Shown one piece after another: positions 24,901 to 36,834 of a DNA stretch of 64,000 bases (its first letter is position 1; the number at the start of each line of letters is the position of its first letter). Location of the stretch: NCBI GenBank assembly GCA_032209605.1, contig JASFXZ010000001.1:41854619-41918618 (forward strand), written 5' to 3'. Source of the stretch: Mactromeris polynyma. Taxonomy: Eukaryota > Mollusca > Bivalvia > Venerida > Mactridae. The notes below the pieces were generated by a model. That model saw nothing but the letters and a program-made list of their open reading frames with translations, ran no database searches and was not told the DNA's origin. The position numbers and the translations under genes are program-made.

Positions 24901-25311
24901 GAAATCTCGCAGTTTTCACCAAACAAATATTATACAACAACTTAAACAGCGGAGAAAAGTAAATCTCCTCTGCTATCACTGTTCAGCACACTATGAGTAT
25001 TCCGATGCCGGTATAACATTCAACAATCAAACACAGCCAAAGTATTGAAGCGCATTTCAGTATTTATACAAATACATCTGATCATTTATTATAACATAAA
25101 TGTGAACGCAACGTATGTCCGTCAATTAATCTGGATAAAAAACTATTGTCGATAAAATACTCCAGAAAGCGAATGAATCGCCTACCGTGCCTGACACTTA
25201 ACGTGAATACTCTGATAATCAATTTGCATCACCCGTTCACGAGAAAAAATCTACGCAATCATACGTGAACTATTTCATCGACATGAAAATATAATTATCA
25301 TTTTCCGCAAA
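21961..25311. other. AT-rich unique DNA
   Basis: No repeat families were recognised. A short TA dinucleotide run lies near 23380-23392. Open frames near 22472 and 23316 are within chance length. Confidence 0.45.
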
Positions 25312-25626
25312 CTATTTAACCAACACTAGCGAACCCGTGTATACTGAAAGTTTACTTCTAATCTCGTCTAACAATTGGCTATTACAACTCGCTATTCGGC
25401 TTGCGTTTTTTTTGTTCAATACTAGTATGTTCCACATCGATGCATGCGGAATATAACTCTCCTGTCTTATACATTCTACTGCCAGATATCGCCGTCTGTA
25501 TAATATTCCATCTGAAACGTCAACAGTAGAAACAGATACCCAGACTTTGTACTTTTCAGTATGGTTTGCACAATATTCCGGTATATGTTCAAACTTCAAG
25601 TCTAAGACGGTGCAGTATACTTCATT
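25312..25626 (-). CDS. Candidate terminal exon, unknown protein
   Basis: On the minus strand a strong acceptor (TTATTTATTATTTCAG) lies just upstream of 25626. From there the frame stays open for 104 codons to a TAA/TAG stop at 25312. AATAAA lies at about 25084-25089, some 220 bases past the stop. The peptide starts NEVYCTVLDLKFEHIPEYC and continues with YKVWVSVSTVDVSDGILYRR and YLAVECIRQESYIPHASMW. It has four or five spaced cysteines and one NHT N-glycosylation site, as in an extracellular protein. No domain was recognised, and no upstream exon could be joined. A frame this long is still possible by chance at this AT content. Confidence 0.33.
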   Translation of the reverse strand, partial: NEVYCTVLDLKFEHIPEYCANHTEKYKVWVSVSTVDVSDGILYRRRYLAVECIRQESYIPHASMWNILVLNKKNASRIASCNSQLLDEIRSKLSVYTGSLVLVK

Positions 25627-25866
25627 CTGAAATAATAAATAAAATAGAAATACAATATAATCGATAGTGAACTTATTGAGTTTCTAAATTAGTTTCAATT
25701 GAAAGGGATTACACACAATAGGCAAAAGCGGATTGAAATTTGGATGAAAAATGACGTTCGTAATGTAAACGAGGTTAAATATTTGAAATTTTTCAGTGAC
25801 GTTCTAATTGCAGAAGATAACGAAAGTGTACGATACGATACATGAAAGGGAGAGAATCCTCTCTGC

Positions 25867-25884
25867 GGGGGGGGGGGGGGGGGG
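25867..25884 (+). repeat. Poly-G run, 18 bases
   Basis: An uninterrupted run of 18 G sits in otherwise AT-rich DNA. It may form a G-quadruplex. Its exact length is prone to sequencing error. Confidence 0.85.
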
Positions 25885-27120
25885 TAAACATAAAAGTATT
25901 TTGCCCGGCGGGATGATGGGAAATGTAAGCAGGCATTTTCTTCATTCTAGGAATACGAAATTAGCAGATCTAGTAGCAATGAAGAAAACAATTTCCTGAG
26001 ATGCATTAAGTGAAATTCTATATCCACTATCTGTGTGGAATTGAGCAGTTAGCTTCCTCGTGTATTCGTGTGGCATTCGTCTTATGTTTTGATAGCAGGT
26101 TCGCTGATATTAAACTATTTATTATACAGTAGTTAGCATTATATGAACGCACTATGCATGTCCGCTCATGGAATGAGTTGATTTGAATAATAGTTTCATG
26201 CTTTCTATAAATGTTAGATAGAGTAATTATAAACAGTACCAAAGGAGGCGTAGAAGAAGAGTGGAAGAAAGTCGACTTATTATCTGAATTCCGCATGGGG
26301 ATGTGCTGAACCTTGAGCTTCACAAGCCCTGCAATAGGTGTCAGTAATGGTAGGTAACCCAGGAAGCAATCATGGGGAGTGGTTTATTTGTTGTAAACTG
26401 CCCGCAATCGATGTTAACTAATAATAATTTTTTTTTCTAAAATAACAGTGTCCTAGTAAAAGACGAAATTAAATTCTTTATAGTTCTCGTTCTTAGACAT
26501 CTTATCTTAACCAACCAGATAGTTAAGCAACTCAATGGTTATATAGAACGATAAATCAACATCCATAAATATCTTAAAACTTTTTTCCATATCATTTATT
26601 ATATGTATGTCAGATGCTAATAAAGCACTACTTAATGACCGGAAAAGATTCTTAATTACCAAACGCACAGAATGAAGAATTATGCCACATCCGTTGATTT
26701 CCACAAAATCAAATTTACACGCGCATACTTTTTATTCTTTACTTTACGCGACGAAAGCTTTAAACGAATTAAAAAACGATGTTAGTATTTTTAAATAAGC
26801 TTAATTACATTGTCAAGCCTACACGAAGAAACAATCACTACAGTGTTTTTTTCCTTGAACATATAAACACATTGCGTGACGACAGAAATGATATTCTAAA
26901 AAGCTAAGTTTAAATATAATGATAACGCCACGCACGCTTCCAAGATACTCTAGTTATCAGATGTAACGCTGTTGGAGATGTGGAAAACACCAAAGGATTC
27001 CGAACATTTGACGAATCTAATAAAATGTAACTACGTAATGTTACTTCACATAACAATACTTGTGAAAAATATCGAGGAAATAAGCGCGAGAATTTTCACA
27101 AGCTTTAGTTAGATAATTAT
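25885..27120. other. AT-rich DNA, nothing recognised
   Basis: A minus-strand frame at 26507-26704 reads plausibly as peptide but has no splice or family support. Confidence 0.45.
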
Positions 27121-27534
27121 GTTTTTGCAAAATTCGTGCGAAAACTTTTCAATAACATCGAAAACAATCGATTTTTCTTGCGTCTCATTGACGCGATTAT
27201 CGTAGAATCGCGACGTGCGGCGTGGAATCGCCGCAGGATCTAGACAGTGCAAAATAATTATCATTTTCAGACATAACCCTACGGAATTCTTTATCTTTGA
27301 TTCAATAAACTATGTTTGAAAGTTATAAAAACATCAACCAATGAATTGTTTATGTATTTAAAGTTACATTTATTCATCGTTACTTGTATGTTTTGGATTA
27401 TTTATCAATGCCTCGTAATCGTTTTATTTACAGCTTCTATTGTAATGTGTAACATAAAGATAATTTCTGGAAAAAAAACCTTGTAAATTCAAAAGTTCGT
27501 ATCATCATTAGAATACAAAAGAACTAGCCAATAT

Positions 27535-27710
27535 ATCACCACCAGCGACAATAACACCATCATCATTATCAACAGCAATTAAAACAACTTAACCAGTAGT
27601 AGTAGCAGCAGCAACATCAGCTACATCAACAGCGACAGCAACAACAGCAACAGTAGCAACAGCGACAGCGACAAAAACAGCCACAGCGACAGCAACAACA
27701 ACCACTGTTT
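27535..27710 (+). repeat. Degenerate CAN trinucleotide array
   Basis: About 175 bases are built of CAG, CAA, CAT and GACAG-type triplets (AGCAGCAGCAACATCAGC, CAGCGACAGCAACAACAGC). The array is interrupted and impure, as in an old microsatellite. Confidence 0.85.
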
Positions 27711-27993
27711 TATAAGTCAGGTCAAAATAAGAATAACGCATCACAAAATACGAGCATTTCTTGATCAGTGATCAGTGTGATTTAATCATCGTCTTTTATA
27801 GGAGAGAGTTATTTTGCATCAACTACATGTATGTACATTTATATTCAAAATGTATATTCGTTTACTAGGTGTAGTAAACAGGAACTTTCAATATAATCTA
27901 TCTTTTCAAAACCTTAAATTTCGCAGTTATACATTACAATCGGTAAAATCGTTCGGTTAGTCGGTTTCAGTTGGGTATCATTGAATAAACGGA

Positions 27994-28066
27994 TCATCCG
28001 GATTCGAACCTCATCCAGATGGACAGTTGAGTGTTCAACCGACTGGGTTAAGCGGACCGGCTTTCA
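27994..28066 (-). mobile_element. tRNA-derived SINE head, minus strand
   Basis: On the minus strand the order is TTAACCCAGTCGGTTGAACA, then CTGTCCATCTGG and a good box B (GAGGTTCGAATCCGG). No full cloverleaf or 3' CCA is seen. Confidence 0.5.
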
Positions 28067-28459
28067 GGACGTTTCAGCTTTAGTTGATTAAACATTCTTT
28101 GAACTTTTCTATTCGATGTGCAAGTGGCATTTTGCAAGATATGATCTGAATGACGATACGAAATCCCGGAGTATTTAGTAACTATCTACGTGTGAAGTTT
28201 CGTTCGCGTAATTTACATCGAGTGAGAGAGATATAAGTGATTCAAAGGATGATACGTATGTACTCAGTGATACTGATGTGTTTTATCTTGCAAATTATGT
28301 TAACATAACGTCTGGCCTTGTGACCACTTTGATTAGCATCTTGACACAGCAAGTAATAAAAATACCACCAATAGAACATACTGCCAAATTCTAGTAATTT
28401 CATGTAATCACAATATTATGACCGATGGGTCGTTACACCAACAGTCTTATTTCTGCTAT

Positions 28460-28860
28460 TAGAACAGACCAGGACGGAACGGAGGGGGGGGGGGGGGTGT
28501 AGCTACAAACAATAAAACGCAGGACAGCCTAGCTTTAAACAGAGTAGAGCAATGGAAATAAAAAAAATGCAGAACGAAACAGAAAAGAACTGAATAGAAT
28601 AGAACAGAACGGAACATAATATAGCCGACCAGGACAGAATTAAACCGAACATATTATAATAGAACAGAACAGAACGGAACAGGATAGTACCGTAAAGGAC
28701 AGAAAATGGCAGAATTGAACTGAACTGAACAATTAATTTATTTTTACAGAAGTGATCAGAACAAAACCAACCAGAACGGAACGGGACATAATTGACGTAA
28801 CAAAACGGAACAAGTTTCACTGAACTTAATTGAACTGTGATTGACAAATACAACAAATAA
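28460..28860 (+). repeat. Degenerate GGAACAGAAC-type array with a G run
   Basis: Degenerate repeats of GAACA, GGAAC and AGAAC continue for about 400 bases (AATAGAACAGAACAGAACGG is the purest part). A run of 14 G sits at 28484-28497. The long minus-strand open frame here (127 codons, rich in F, S, L and Y) is a shadow of the array. Confidence 0.8.
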
Positions 28861-30249
28861 GAAACGATCACAAAAGTACAAAACATACGTAGGCGGGGAT
28901 TGTGTGTCTAGGAGTTATACAGCCATACACCAGAGATATGCTGGCAGGCAGGCGTAGTTATACCGGAAGTAACTCAGCGGTATTCGTTTGATCATTAATA
29001 GCGTTATATCGCACACTATTGTGGCGAAATCAAATAATAATAAACACTATCTTTTTTTGTAGACATTGTGCATCATGTAATTAGTTCAACCTGATTTTAA
29101 ACAAAAACGTATTCATAAATGTCTGGTTTGTGGTAGTATCAGTACATCATATATTTGTTCAATAATTATGTCTCATTTACTTTTAATGTATTCATTAAAT
29201 ACATTGCCATGATATTCGTAATCAATAGGCAGATAATTACTCAAATAAAACTAAAACGCTTATCAATAGATGTCAGTCTACTGTTGGGAACAAAATAATG
29301 GCATGCCACTTTTGTTGTAGAGTTAATATTTAAAGAAGGTGTATTGTCGATAGCTACTGAATTCTCCTGATACTGCGGTAGACTTGTACCAACCGTAACA
29401 TGATCGTGATTGATAGCTCGGCTTTTTGTTGACAACAAGTAGAATGATTCGAAGTATTCGATTCTGCAACAATGGACGACATTCCTCTATTTATATGTCT
29501 GTATGCACGCATCAGTCATTAAGAGAATATTGTTGCATGTCAAATCGGAGAATCTGTCTAATATTCAGTCTGACTAACTCTTTGAACAAACACCATACAC
29601 TAATAGCCTTCTGGACCAGACGGAATTTAATATTTACTTTATAGATTGTGTGATTTGAATCTCAATGATGTGTAACATCATACTAATAGGTTTTATCAGA
29701 TTGACTTTCAGTGAGATTTCCAGGCCATACGATATACAGTTTACTGAGCGATCTTGTTCGATTTTTCATTTTTATGTGGATCTTAAATCAACAGTTTCAT
29801 GGTGAAATGAGACGCAGTTGCTTGGCCTTTTATTGAGGAAAGTGACCGGCAAATATTTACCGCACACATGCATGGGCTGTATTCCAGAACGTTTAGAAGT
29901 TGCTGTTTATTAATGCATCGGAGCGATATTTAATTTGTCATGAAATTTTAGGTCACATAAACAGTCAGGGTAACCCAGTAGTGATTTTCCAGAGTTAGGA
30001 TGGAAGAAGACCACAGGGTAACACCTGGGTAGAACCATCCACATTCCGAATGCCGATATTTAATTGGAAACATCAGGTATTTCAGAGGACAAACTACTCA
30101 CTAAATGCATTGTCATTTCCCTGTACATTTGTTCTTACGGTGGATGTGATTTATGTCTTGAAATTGGTTAATAATAAAGTGATTTGTTTGTACTCCATTA
30201 TATACTCGGGTCACTTTGTTAATTTTTTTATAGTGCACGGAACATACAA
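28861..30249. other. AT-rich DNA, nothing recognised
   Basis: No repeat copies or supported exons were seen. Confidence 0.45.
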
Positions 30250-30424
30250 TATTACCTCGTTCATTCGAATTCATGGGTCTGAAATTTTATTTCGAATTGT
30301 ACACAGTTTCGAGCAACTCATTTCAATTTGACGTACGCAAGAAAAAAACAACGGGACTTGACAATTATTTCGGATGATACCAAGTATTCGGATAGAAGAT
30401 TGTCGAATAAACGATGCCCGACTG
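30250..30424 (-). mobile_element. MITE family B (B2), minus orientation
   Basis: The left side reads ACCTCGTTCATTCGAATTCA. The right side reads TTTCGGATGATACCAAGTAT and ends in GCCCGACTG followed by TA. The order is the reverse of B1, B3 and B4. The outer few bases on the left have decayed. Confidence 0.7.
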
Positions 30425-31077
30425 TAATTACATCTTTGCTTTAACTTGCAATTGTGTCTGCATTGTTAAATAATCAACACACCATCAAAAAATTTGAGCC
30501 TGAATAATGACTTTAATATCAACATTTATCAGCGTATACATACTTGAACAACGCGCAGTAAAAAGTTGTAACTCAAGTACATAGAGATGCAGTCTGATTT
30601 TAAAATCGTTACCTACGGAGCAATATTAAGTATGACAAATGTTCCATTGACAAGTAAGGAGATTAAGCCATGCATTATTAATTCTCTAATTCAGTAACTA
30701 TGAAATTAAGTCATTGTTCGTGGTACTTAATTTCTAAATCATTGAGTAGTTTGCGTAATAGTAATACGTTAATATATTTAGATGATCATGTATAAATAAT
30801 GATCGTATAACGTATATAATGCATAAAGACTCCATATCTGAAGAAAGGACTAGAAAATGACACCAGGCTAATTCGTTTCACTCAACCTGGCATAAGCCAT
30901 GTTAACTCAACTGTTCTATTTACTTCAGGAAATCAAAGAAAACAATGTTTGGTAATTGACACGGGGATATAACCAGTGTGCTCTTGTAACCAATTAATAA
31001 TATTCGTCTTCGGACGAAATGTTCTTATACTCGAACGCGAAAAAGCGATCATTTTTCGTGATTGATTTATAGTGCAT

Positions 31078-31288
31078 TTAAACATATTGCCGTAACATTA
31101 CTGAACAAGAAATCGGTTGACTGATGGCGCTCCCCGAATTATGTGAAAAATAATCGAACCGGAATATGCCGACATTACACACATCTTGCTTCGCATCACG
31201 TTTCATTGAATTCCGATCAGTGGTTGTTGAGAAAAAGCATGGACATGATTTAAAAATTTGGTTCAAAATCTCTGTCGCAGCCTTCGAA
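31078..31288 (-). CDS. Weak candidate terminal exon, minus strand
   Basis: On the minus strand the acceptor-like CTACTTTTGAATTTCAG precedes 31288. The frame then runs about 70 codons to a stop at 31078. The peptide includes SCPCFFSTTTDRNSMKRDAK and VCNVGIFRFDYFSHNSGSAI. No domain was recognised. The opposite strand is also open over most of the stretch, which lowers the weight of the frame. Confidence 0.18.
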
Positions 31289-31690
31289 CTGAAATTCAAA
31301 AGTAGTCGCAAACTTCTGCAAATATTGCTTCATGGTCAACGAATCGGACTGAAATCCCGAGCATAATTATCTAGAAAAAATACACAGAAGAAATGTGTTC
31401 TGTCTGTATTAGTGTTATTGCGACCATATCAATCAAAATTATCACAAATTTACTCAGAATATTCAATTTATTTCCATGACAACTTATTCTATTTTAATCA
31501 GTAATGATAGTCAGACTGACTAACTTTCTCCTAGACGATGTAGCTTTGGTATTTATTTTTTGTTCTGACTTGTTCTGGCTATATTGCATTCGGTGTGGTA
31601 TTAATGGATACACATGTATTCGGTAAATCATTGTGCATTAGACAAAAAAAACAATTTTATGCAGCTATATCAATTGCAGACAAAGAAATT

Positions 31691-31840
31691 CAGTCGAACC
31701 TCTTTTTCAACCATTTATCCGAATAATTGGTATCATCCGAAATACATATCAGGTCCCGATCAATCTTCATAGGCGCGTCAAATTGAAACGGGTCATTCGA
31801 AACAATGTATTATTCGAAATAACATTTCGGATCCCGCCCG
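31691..31840 (+). mobile_element. MITE family B (B3), right end lost
   Basis: It starts CAGTCGAACCTC and carries ATTGGTATCATCCGAAATAC, AGGTCCCGATC and GTATTATTCGAAATAACATT, as in B1 and B4. The right inverted terminus is replaced by a C-rich tract. Confidence 0.7.
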
Positions 31841-31866
31841 CCCGCCCTCCGGCACGCCCGCCCAAC
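31830..31866. repeat. C-rich tract with G-quadruplex potential on the minus strand
   Basis: Repeated CCCG units occupy the place where the right end of MITE B3 should be. The minus strand has at least four GGG runs separated by one to a few bases. Confidence 0.7.
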
Positions 31867-32044
31867 GACACACACCATTCTAATAACCTGGTTTTCTTCC
31901 AAACATCTGGTTAAAAACAAAGGCTTGCTAAGATTTACAGCCGTTTTTGTCGTACATTTAACCATATCTGTAGATTACTATCAAGACATCAATTTTTAAT
32001 GTATATAACCAATATCGAATTGTTCGAGTAACAAAGCATCAACA

Positions 32045-32210
32045 TACTCGACCATCTCAATGATTAAGACCACCTCAAAATTTAAGATAACAATATCCGA
32101 TTCCATTTTGACCGTTTTGCTCTTTAATCAACATCAATATTAAGACCACCTCAATAATAAGACCAGTTTTCAAGATTCCCAATGGTGGTCTCATTATTGA
32201 GGTGTGACTG
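32045..32210 (-). mobile_element. MITE family A (A6)
   Basis: The left end is decayed (ATCTCAATGATTAAGACCAC). The interior has TTTGACCGTTTTGCTCTTTA and CAATATTAAGACCACC. The right side is GGTGGTCTCATTATTGAGG, ending in GTGACTG and TA. Orientation matches A2 and A9. Confidence 0.65.
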
Positions 32211-32269
32211 TACATGAAAGATAGTCAGGCGAGTATATGCAAATAAATAATACACTTTGTAAATATACG

Positions 32270-32410
32270 GAGCAACATCCCCAGAGCGGTCCTCTCTATG
32301 ACGACCACCTCTCCTCAACATTATAAATCTTTACTAAGACCAATATTTTACTACCATTTTGACCTATATATAGCAACAACCTCTCAACAACAATTTAAAG
32401 CATCTCACAC
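32270..32410 (+). mobile_element. MITE-like fragment related to family A and to the 72-bp array
   Basis: It contains CGACCACCTCTCCTCAACAT, ACTAAGACCAATATTTTAC and AGCAACAACCTCTCAACAAC. The first two words are family A-like. The third is shared with the tandem units at 20661-20963. No terminal repeats could be set. Confidence 0.3.
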
Positions 32411-33119
32411 ATGGTGTTGTTCACAGTATGTACTGAATATAATAATGTACGCGTTCGTCAATGAAAGTGATAAAATGGACTGGCGCTGCCAAAAACTCCA
32501 TGGCAAGACTGGTATAATGTTCAATATTATTCATAACTCGCCAGATTTTGAGAGCTGATAGTACGAGGAATAATGGTACATGTAATTTAGAGTATTTTAT
32601 GATAAAAAAAACATCATTCTCTTTGACAGGTCTTGCGTTACAAAATTCATAATAAATATGTTATATCACTTAAATGTGCTAATTTTGAAACTGGAAACAT
32701 ATATGTAACGAATTACATTCACAATGTTTCGTGACGGAAAACAATTTAAAATAATGGCCACGATGTCAATGGGTGATTTGCCAAGATTTCGAAGACAATA
32801 TTGTAAGACTTTGTCAGAAAACGACCATTTATGTACTTTTATTTGGAATTGTCCTGTCATTTACTTGGAAAGCTACCGGTTTGCATATTTCATAGAATAT
32901 TTTAAAGCACATTTACCACATAATGCATATAAATCTTTCTCCCATGAAAGACGTTTATGAATGTCTACACTCTAGTATGTTTGTAATGAATGTTATTAAT
33001 AGCATTTGAATGTTACTATATATGTACTATTTACAATATGAACATCTGATGAGTGAATGTCTTGAATGAACGAATGTGTTATACAATTAGTGTGTGTTTG
33101 ATGTTGTTATCTGTTAGAA

Positions 33120-33222
33120 GGCCATGTTATATTTAAGATTGTACGACTGTTTTTGTATACATCTTTACATGTTACCTTCTATAAATAAAGATATTATTAT
33201 TATTATTATTTATCAAATTTTA
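33120..33222 (+). mobile_element. LINE-type 3' end with (ATT)n tail
   Basis: AGAAGGCCATGTTATATTTA leads to CTATAAATAAAG and a tail of about seven ATT units. A polyadenylation signal directly followed by a trinucleotide tail is typical of some non-LTR retroposons. The open frame upstream (32724-32960) has no recognised reverse-transcriptase motif. Confidence 0.5.
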
Positions 33223-34109
33223 AATTAAAGCAGGAGGCAATAAACACGGAAATCATGTCGGTCAATAACTATACATAGCTGTTTTTATGTACAACCGACT
33301 TTAAATAAAAACATTGTAAATAAAATGGGGAATACTGACTGAGTAGTGTCCATAACGAAATGAAATAAGTCAGTAACAATTGTAAAATAATTAAGCAGTC
33401 AGGGATGTCCCAAAATTTACTGAAAATAGCACTGAGGAAAATACCCTGCCCGAAACAATCTAAGTATTTAATATCGCCTCAGGTCGTAGAAGGGAAAGTG
33501 CGAATTCACGTAATATATTAGAAACCCAATGCGCAATGTTTTAATGAATGCTGTTAAGGCACACCGAATACTAATATTTTCATCGTATTTTTTTTACAAA
33601 ATCTTTCATGCTGAAAGGCAGTTCTAAAAGAAGAAAAACTGATGTAACAAACATACATATCCGTGCTTGATTCTGTGAAGAAGGCCTCACAAGTTGTATT
33701 AGATTACATATGTTATCATATTTTGCACGCTTTCCAACCTGGCTTAATGGCAATTTGCTTTGAAATGTTAAATATACGTATCATTACATGAGCAATCTTT
33801 GTTTTCATTTTGAAAACAACGCAATAAATCTTCAAAGAATCAACTGAAATCGTATTTACTACTCACGTAAGTCTGTTCTGAAATTTGAAGAAATGCGGAG
33901 GGAAAAGTAGAAATTATTCATTCGAATTTTTATTTGTAAATACGTCATTGTGACTAAGTAATATGATTAAATTGAGAATTGGGAAAAGTTCAAATGAGGT
34001 GATATGTAGGAATATATATCAGTACGAATTGTGATTGGTTTCATTTTGTTAGTTAAAGTTAATATGCCATTCCAATAGGAGTTTGCAACATGCTAAAAAA
34101 ACACACACA

Positions 34110-34440
34110 TTTAATAATTTAAAAGTTAATGATACTCCTTATAACGACAACTTCTATAATTGGTTTGAAATGAACACATGTAATAAAACATGTTATTATT
34201 TAAAAAACATTCTTTCAATACTCAAAGTCTTAAAATCATTGAACAATTTAGAAAAGACAAGAGAGAGATATGATACTGACCAAACTGAGAGAAAATATAC
34301 ATTTTGTAACCTAAATATTATAGAAGACGAGTAGCACTCATTCTATGTTTGTCAAATGAAAACCAATTACAAAAAACAAATTATCTATGATTATTATTGC
34401 AGATGGCAAATTACGAATAAAGTTGTGATGTCAACTAAAA
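34110..34440 (+). pseudogene. LINE reverse-transcriptase C-terminal relic
   Basis: One frame reads LKSLNNLEKTRERYDTD, then ERKYTFCNLNIIEDE, a stop, then HSFYVCQ, and finally YDYYCRWQITNKVVM. This matches the C-terminal pattern of non-LTR retrotransposon proteins: a basic helix, C-x2-C-like core with (V/I)-E-D-E-x-H-F, a downstream C, then YY-x-x-W. The first expected cysteine is replaced by T, and an in-frame TAG follows EDE, so the copy is dead. No polymerase catalytic part remains. Confidence 0.6.
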
Positions 34441-35867
34441 TGAAACGAAAATCTTAATAATACCCGTAGAGTCTACCAGAATTACTTAGATGTCCCTTCA
34501 TAGTTTGTGTTATTGCATGATCGATCTCCTTCTCGCTTATATCCGAATTGCTCAACAAGTCTCACTTTATGTTAACTTTATCTAGGCTCGAAAGATTGTT
34601 ACACTATTTTTAAATTATATATAAAGGAGTAGATAAACTTATATTGAAACAAAATCACACAAACGCTGGACTAAACGCGCGTTGTCAATATAGTGATGTT
34701 GAGAATTCATTATGATAAATCTTTTGTCTAGTGCATTGAGCATTTTGTAATTCTTCCAACTCTATGTTGATGAATTTCCAATCGTATCATTGTCTACTAT
34801 CAAAGTTGATGGTGCATAGAAGTTATACCAGACCTGGTATTTCTTATCGACATATAAGTGATTTGCACCTAGAGAATAATTGAAATCGTTTATTGGTAAA
34901 ACACATAATTATGAGATACCATATGTTGTCTCCAGAGTAATATGTAACCATTATCACACAATTCACAAAATCGCTTTGTAAAAAAATACCTCATCTTTGC
35001 ACAACGGATAAAAACTTCACCGATTCACAGTTGTTGTATTCATTACTTGCGCATTAATGAATATACAACCCTCACACCAGAAATTAAACAAATGAATCCA
35101 AGAGAGTATCAATAAACTCGACGTAAAATTAATGTTTACGATATAATGAATAGCAATGTTTCATTCACGATATTTGCAACCGTGACTGATTTTTTTTGTC
35201 GATTCTTTCACACAAATTCTTCATTTTAGATATAATTTACATATCAATTATAATGACTTTGTTATTTTGCTTTTTATTCCAATTTAAAAGTGATAGTGTG
35301 TATATTTCTCAGTTGCTTTTTGATTTAATAAACTGATCCCTTATTATATTATGGACATGCCGAATTACGAAGTTGTCGCCATTTTTTTCACGATTAACTA
35401 CACCGATTTGCGGAAAAATAGGGTCATGTGGAAATAACCGAATTTTATGAAATTTGAAAGTATGACGTCAAAATGATCGAAGAATACATGTGTAATGTAA
35501 TTTGGCGGAATAATGATTTTTGGCAAAGATAGTACAACTTATTTAAAGCTAGAGCTATTTCGGTTATCTTGTCAAAATACGTGCGCCGTGTGAATTTCCA
35601 TATTGTTAAAAAATACACAAGTTTGTTTTATTTTCAAAACAAAATGCAATAAAACTGATCAAAATGATTAAATAGTATATGTGTGTAAAATGATTACATT
35701 GGAACGTCAAATTATTATATTACATACATAGTCTACGATTTAATAGGACAACCCTCGAATGTGTACAGGACAAGGTTTCAAGCAAACTGTAGTCTAATAC
35801 AAAGAAATGAAAGATCAGGTGGAACACTTACAACTTACAAACAACATTATCTCGTAATCACCCGCTT
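34441..35867. other. AT-rich DNA, nothing recognised
   Basis: No repeat copies, RNA genes or supported exons were seen. Confidence 0.45.
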
Positions 35868-36010
35868 GTTTATATCAGATGAAACGCAAGATTGGCATTT
35901 TAGATACAGGAGCTTTATGTCAATTTGCAATTCAAAAACAAACACATCTCACCATCGAGCAGATTGAAACAGCAAATAGTATGTCTTTGTTAGACGGATT
36001 TTGGAGTCAT
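35868..36010 (+). repeat. Diverged duplication, copy 1, with a small open frame
   Basis: It aligns with 36222-36376: both have AAGATTGG(C/A)ATTTT, ATACAGGA, GTCAATTTG, CTGAAACAGC-like text and CAGACGGATTTTG-like text in the same order. After an acceptor-like TTTATATCAG there is a frame from ATG at 35879 for about 46 codons (RKIGILDTGALCQFAI at its start). The DTG core resembles that of retropepsin-like proteases, but three residues are too few to assign it. Confidence 0.6.
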
Positions 36011-36084
36011 TATGTTTAGTCTAAGTTATATATAGTAAAGTGTGTTTATTATTATAGTGTCACTCCTATTTAAAGGGTCGGCCA

Positions 36085-36130
36085 TTTCCGTTCCCTAGGC
36101 GGATACCTTAACCACTCGGCCAAGAGAGAC
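36085..36130 (-). mobile_element. tRNA-derived SINE fragment between the two duplicated segments
   Basis: On the minus strand it reads TTGGCCGAGTGGTTAAGGTA, a textbook class II tRNA box A, then TCCGCCTAGGG. There is no box B. It lies in the spacer between the duplicated copies and probably inserted after the duplication. Confidence 0.5.
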
Positions 36131-36221
36131 AGATATAATTTGCCGAGCTTCCTGGGTGGCAAGGTATCGACAAGAAGCAATGATGACGATACTTTAACCA
36201 TATTCGAAAAAATAATATTCT

Positions 36222-36376
36222 TTGTTTACTTTGTAAACAAATGTAAGATTGGAATTTTCAATACAGGAACTTCAAGTCAATTTGTTATTAACACCAAATC
36301 GTACCCATCTCGCCATCAGGCATACTGAAACAGCTTATATCACGTCGATGTCAGACGGATTTTGAAGACATTCTGT
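36222..36376 (+). repeat. Diverged duplication, copy 2
   Basis: It is the partner of 35868-36010. The corresponding frame reads KIGIFNTGTSSQF and hits a stop (TACTGA) at about 36328, so this copy cannot code for the same peptide. A second pair of shared words (GGTAAGGTTTCTATAAGAAG at 36425 against GCAAGGTATCGACAAGAAG at 36158) shows that the duplicated unit is longer than this block. Confidence 0.6.
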
Positions 36377-36834
36377 TTCAATTTCTAATTCGGTTATATG
36401 TTATTCCTGGGATTTCTTCGATGGTAAGGTTTCTATAAGAAGCCATGATTACATTACTAGAACCCTTTTATTATGCTTAGTGTACACCTAGCAGCAGCAT
36501 TAAATCATGCCTCAGTATCAGATGTAACATTAACAATCAGAGATTTACAAACCAATGTACTTATTCCGCCTTTCTCAGCATCTCCAACCTGTGTTAAGAC
36601 TAACACGATTTGATATACCAGTATAACTAACTAGATTACATGAAGCAATTTCAGATGGAACAAATGACAAAAGTGTTACGTACAAATTATAGCATTTATA
36701 TTTCAACCATTCTGTGTTTGTAACATTGTTTGTTTTTGTGAATACAAGATTAATTTCCGTGTTTTTAGAAGGGAGTATTGGGGTAAGGGCAATTGTATCA
36801 TAGTCAGCGACATACGCATCACAAAAACATCGCG

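Noticed and set aside
28503..28886. 127-codon minus-strand frame rich in F, S, L and Y
   Set aside because: It is the complement of a degenerate GGAAC/AGAAC array, which lacks stop codons on that strand.
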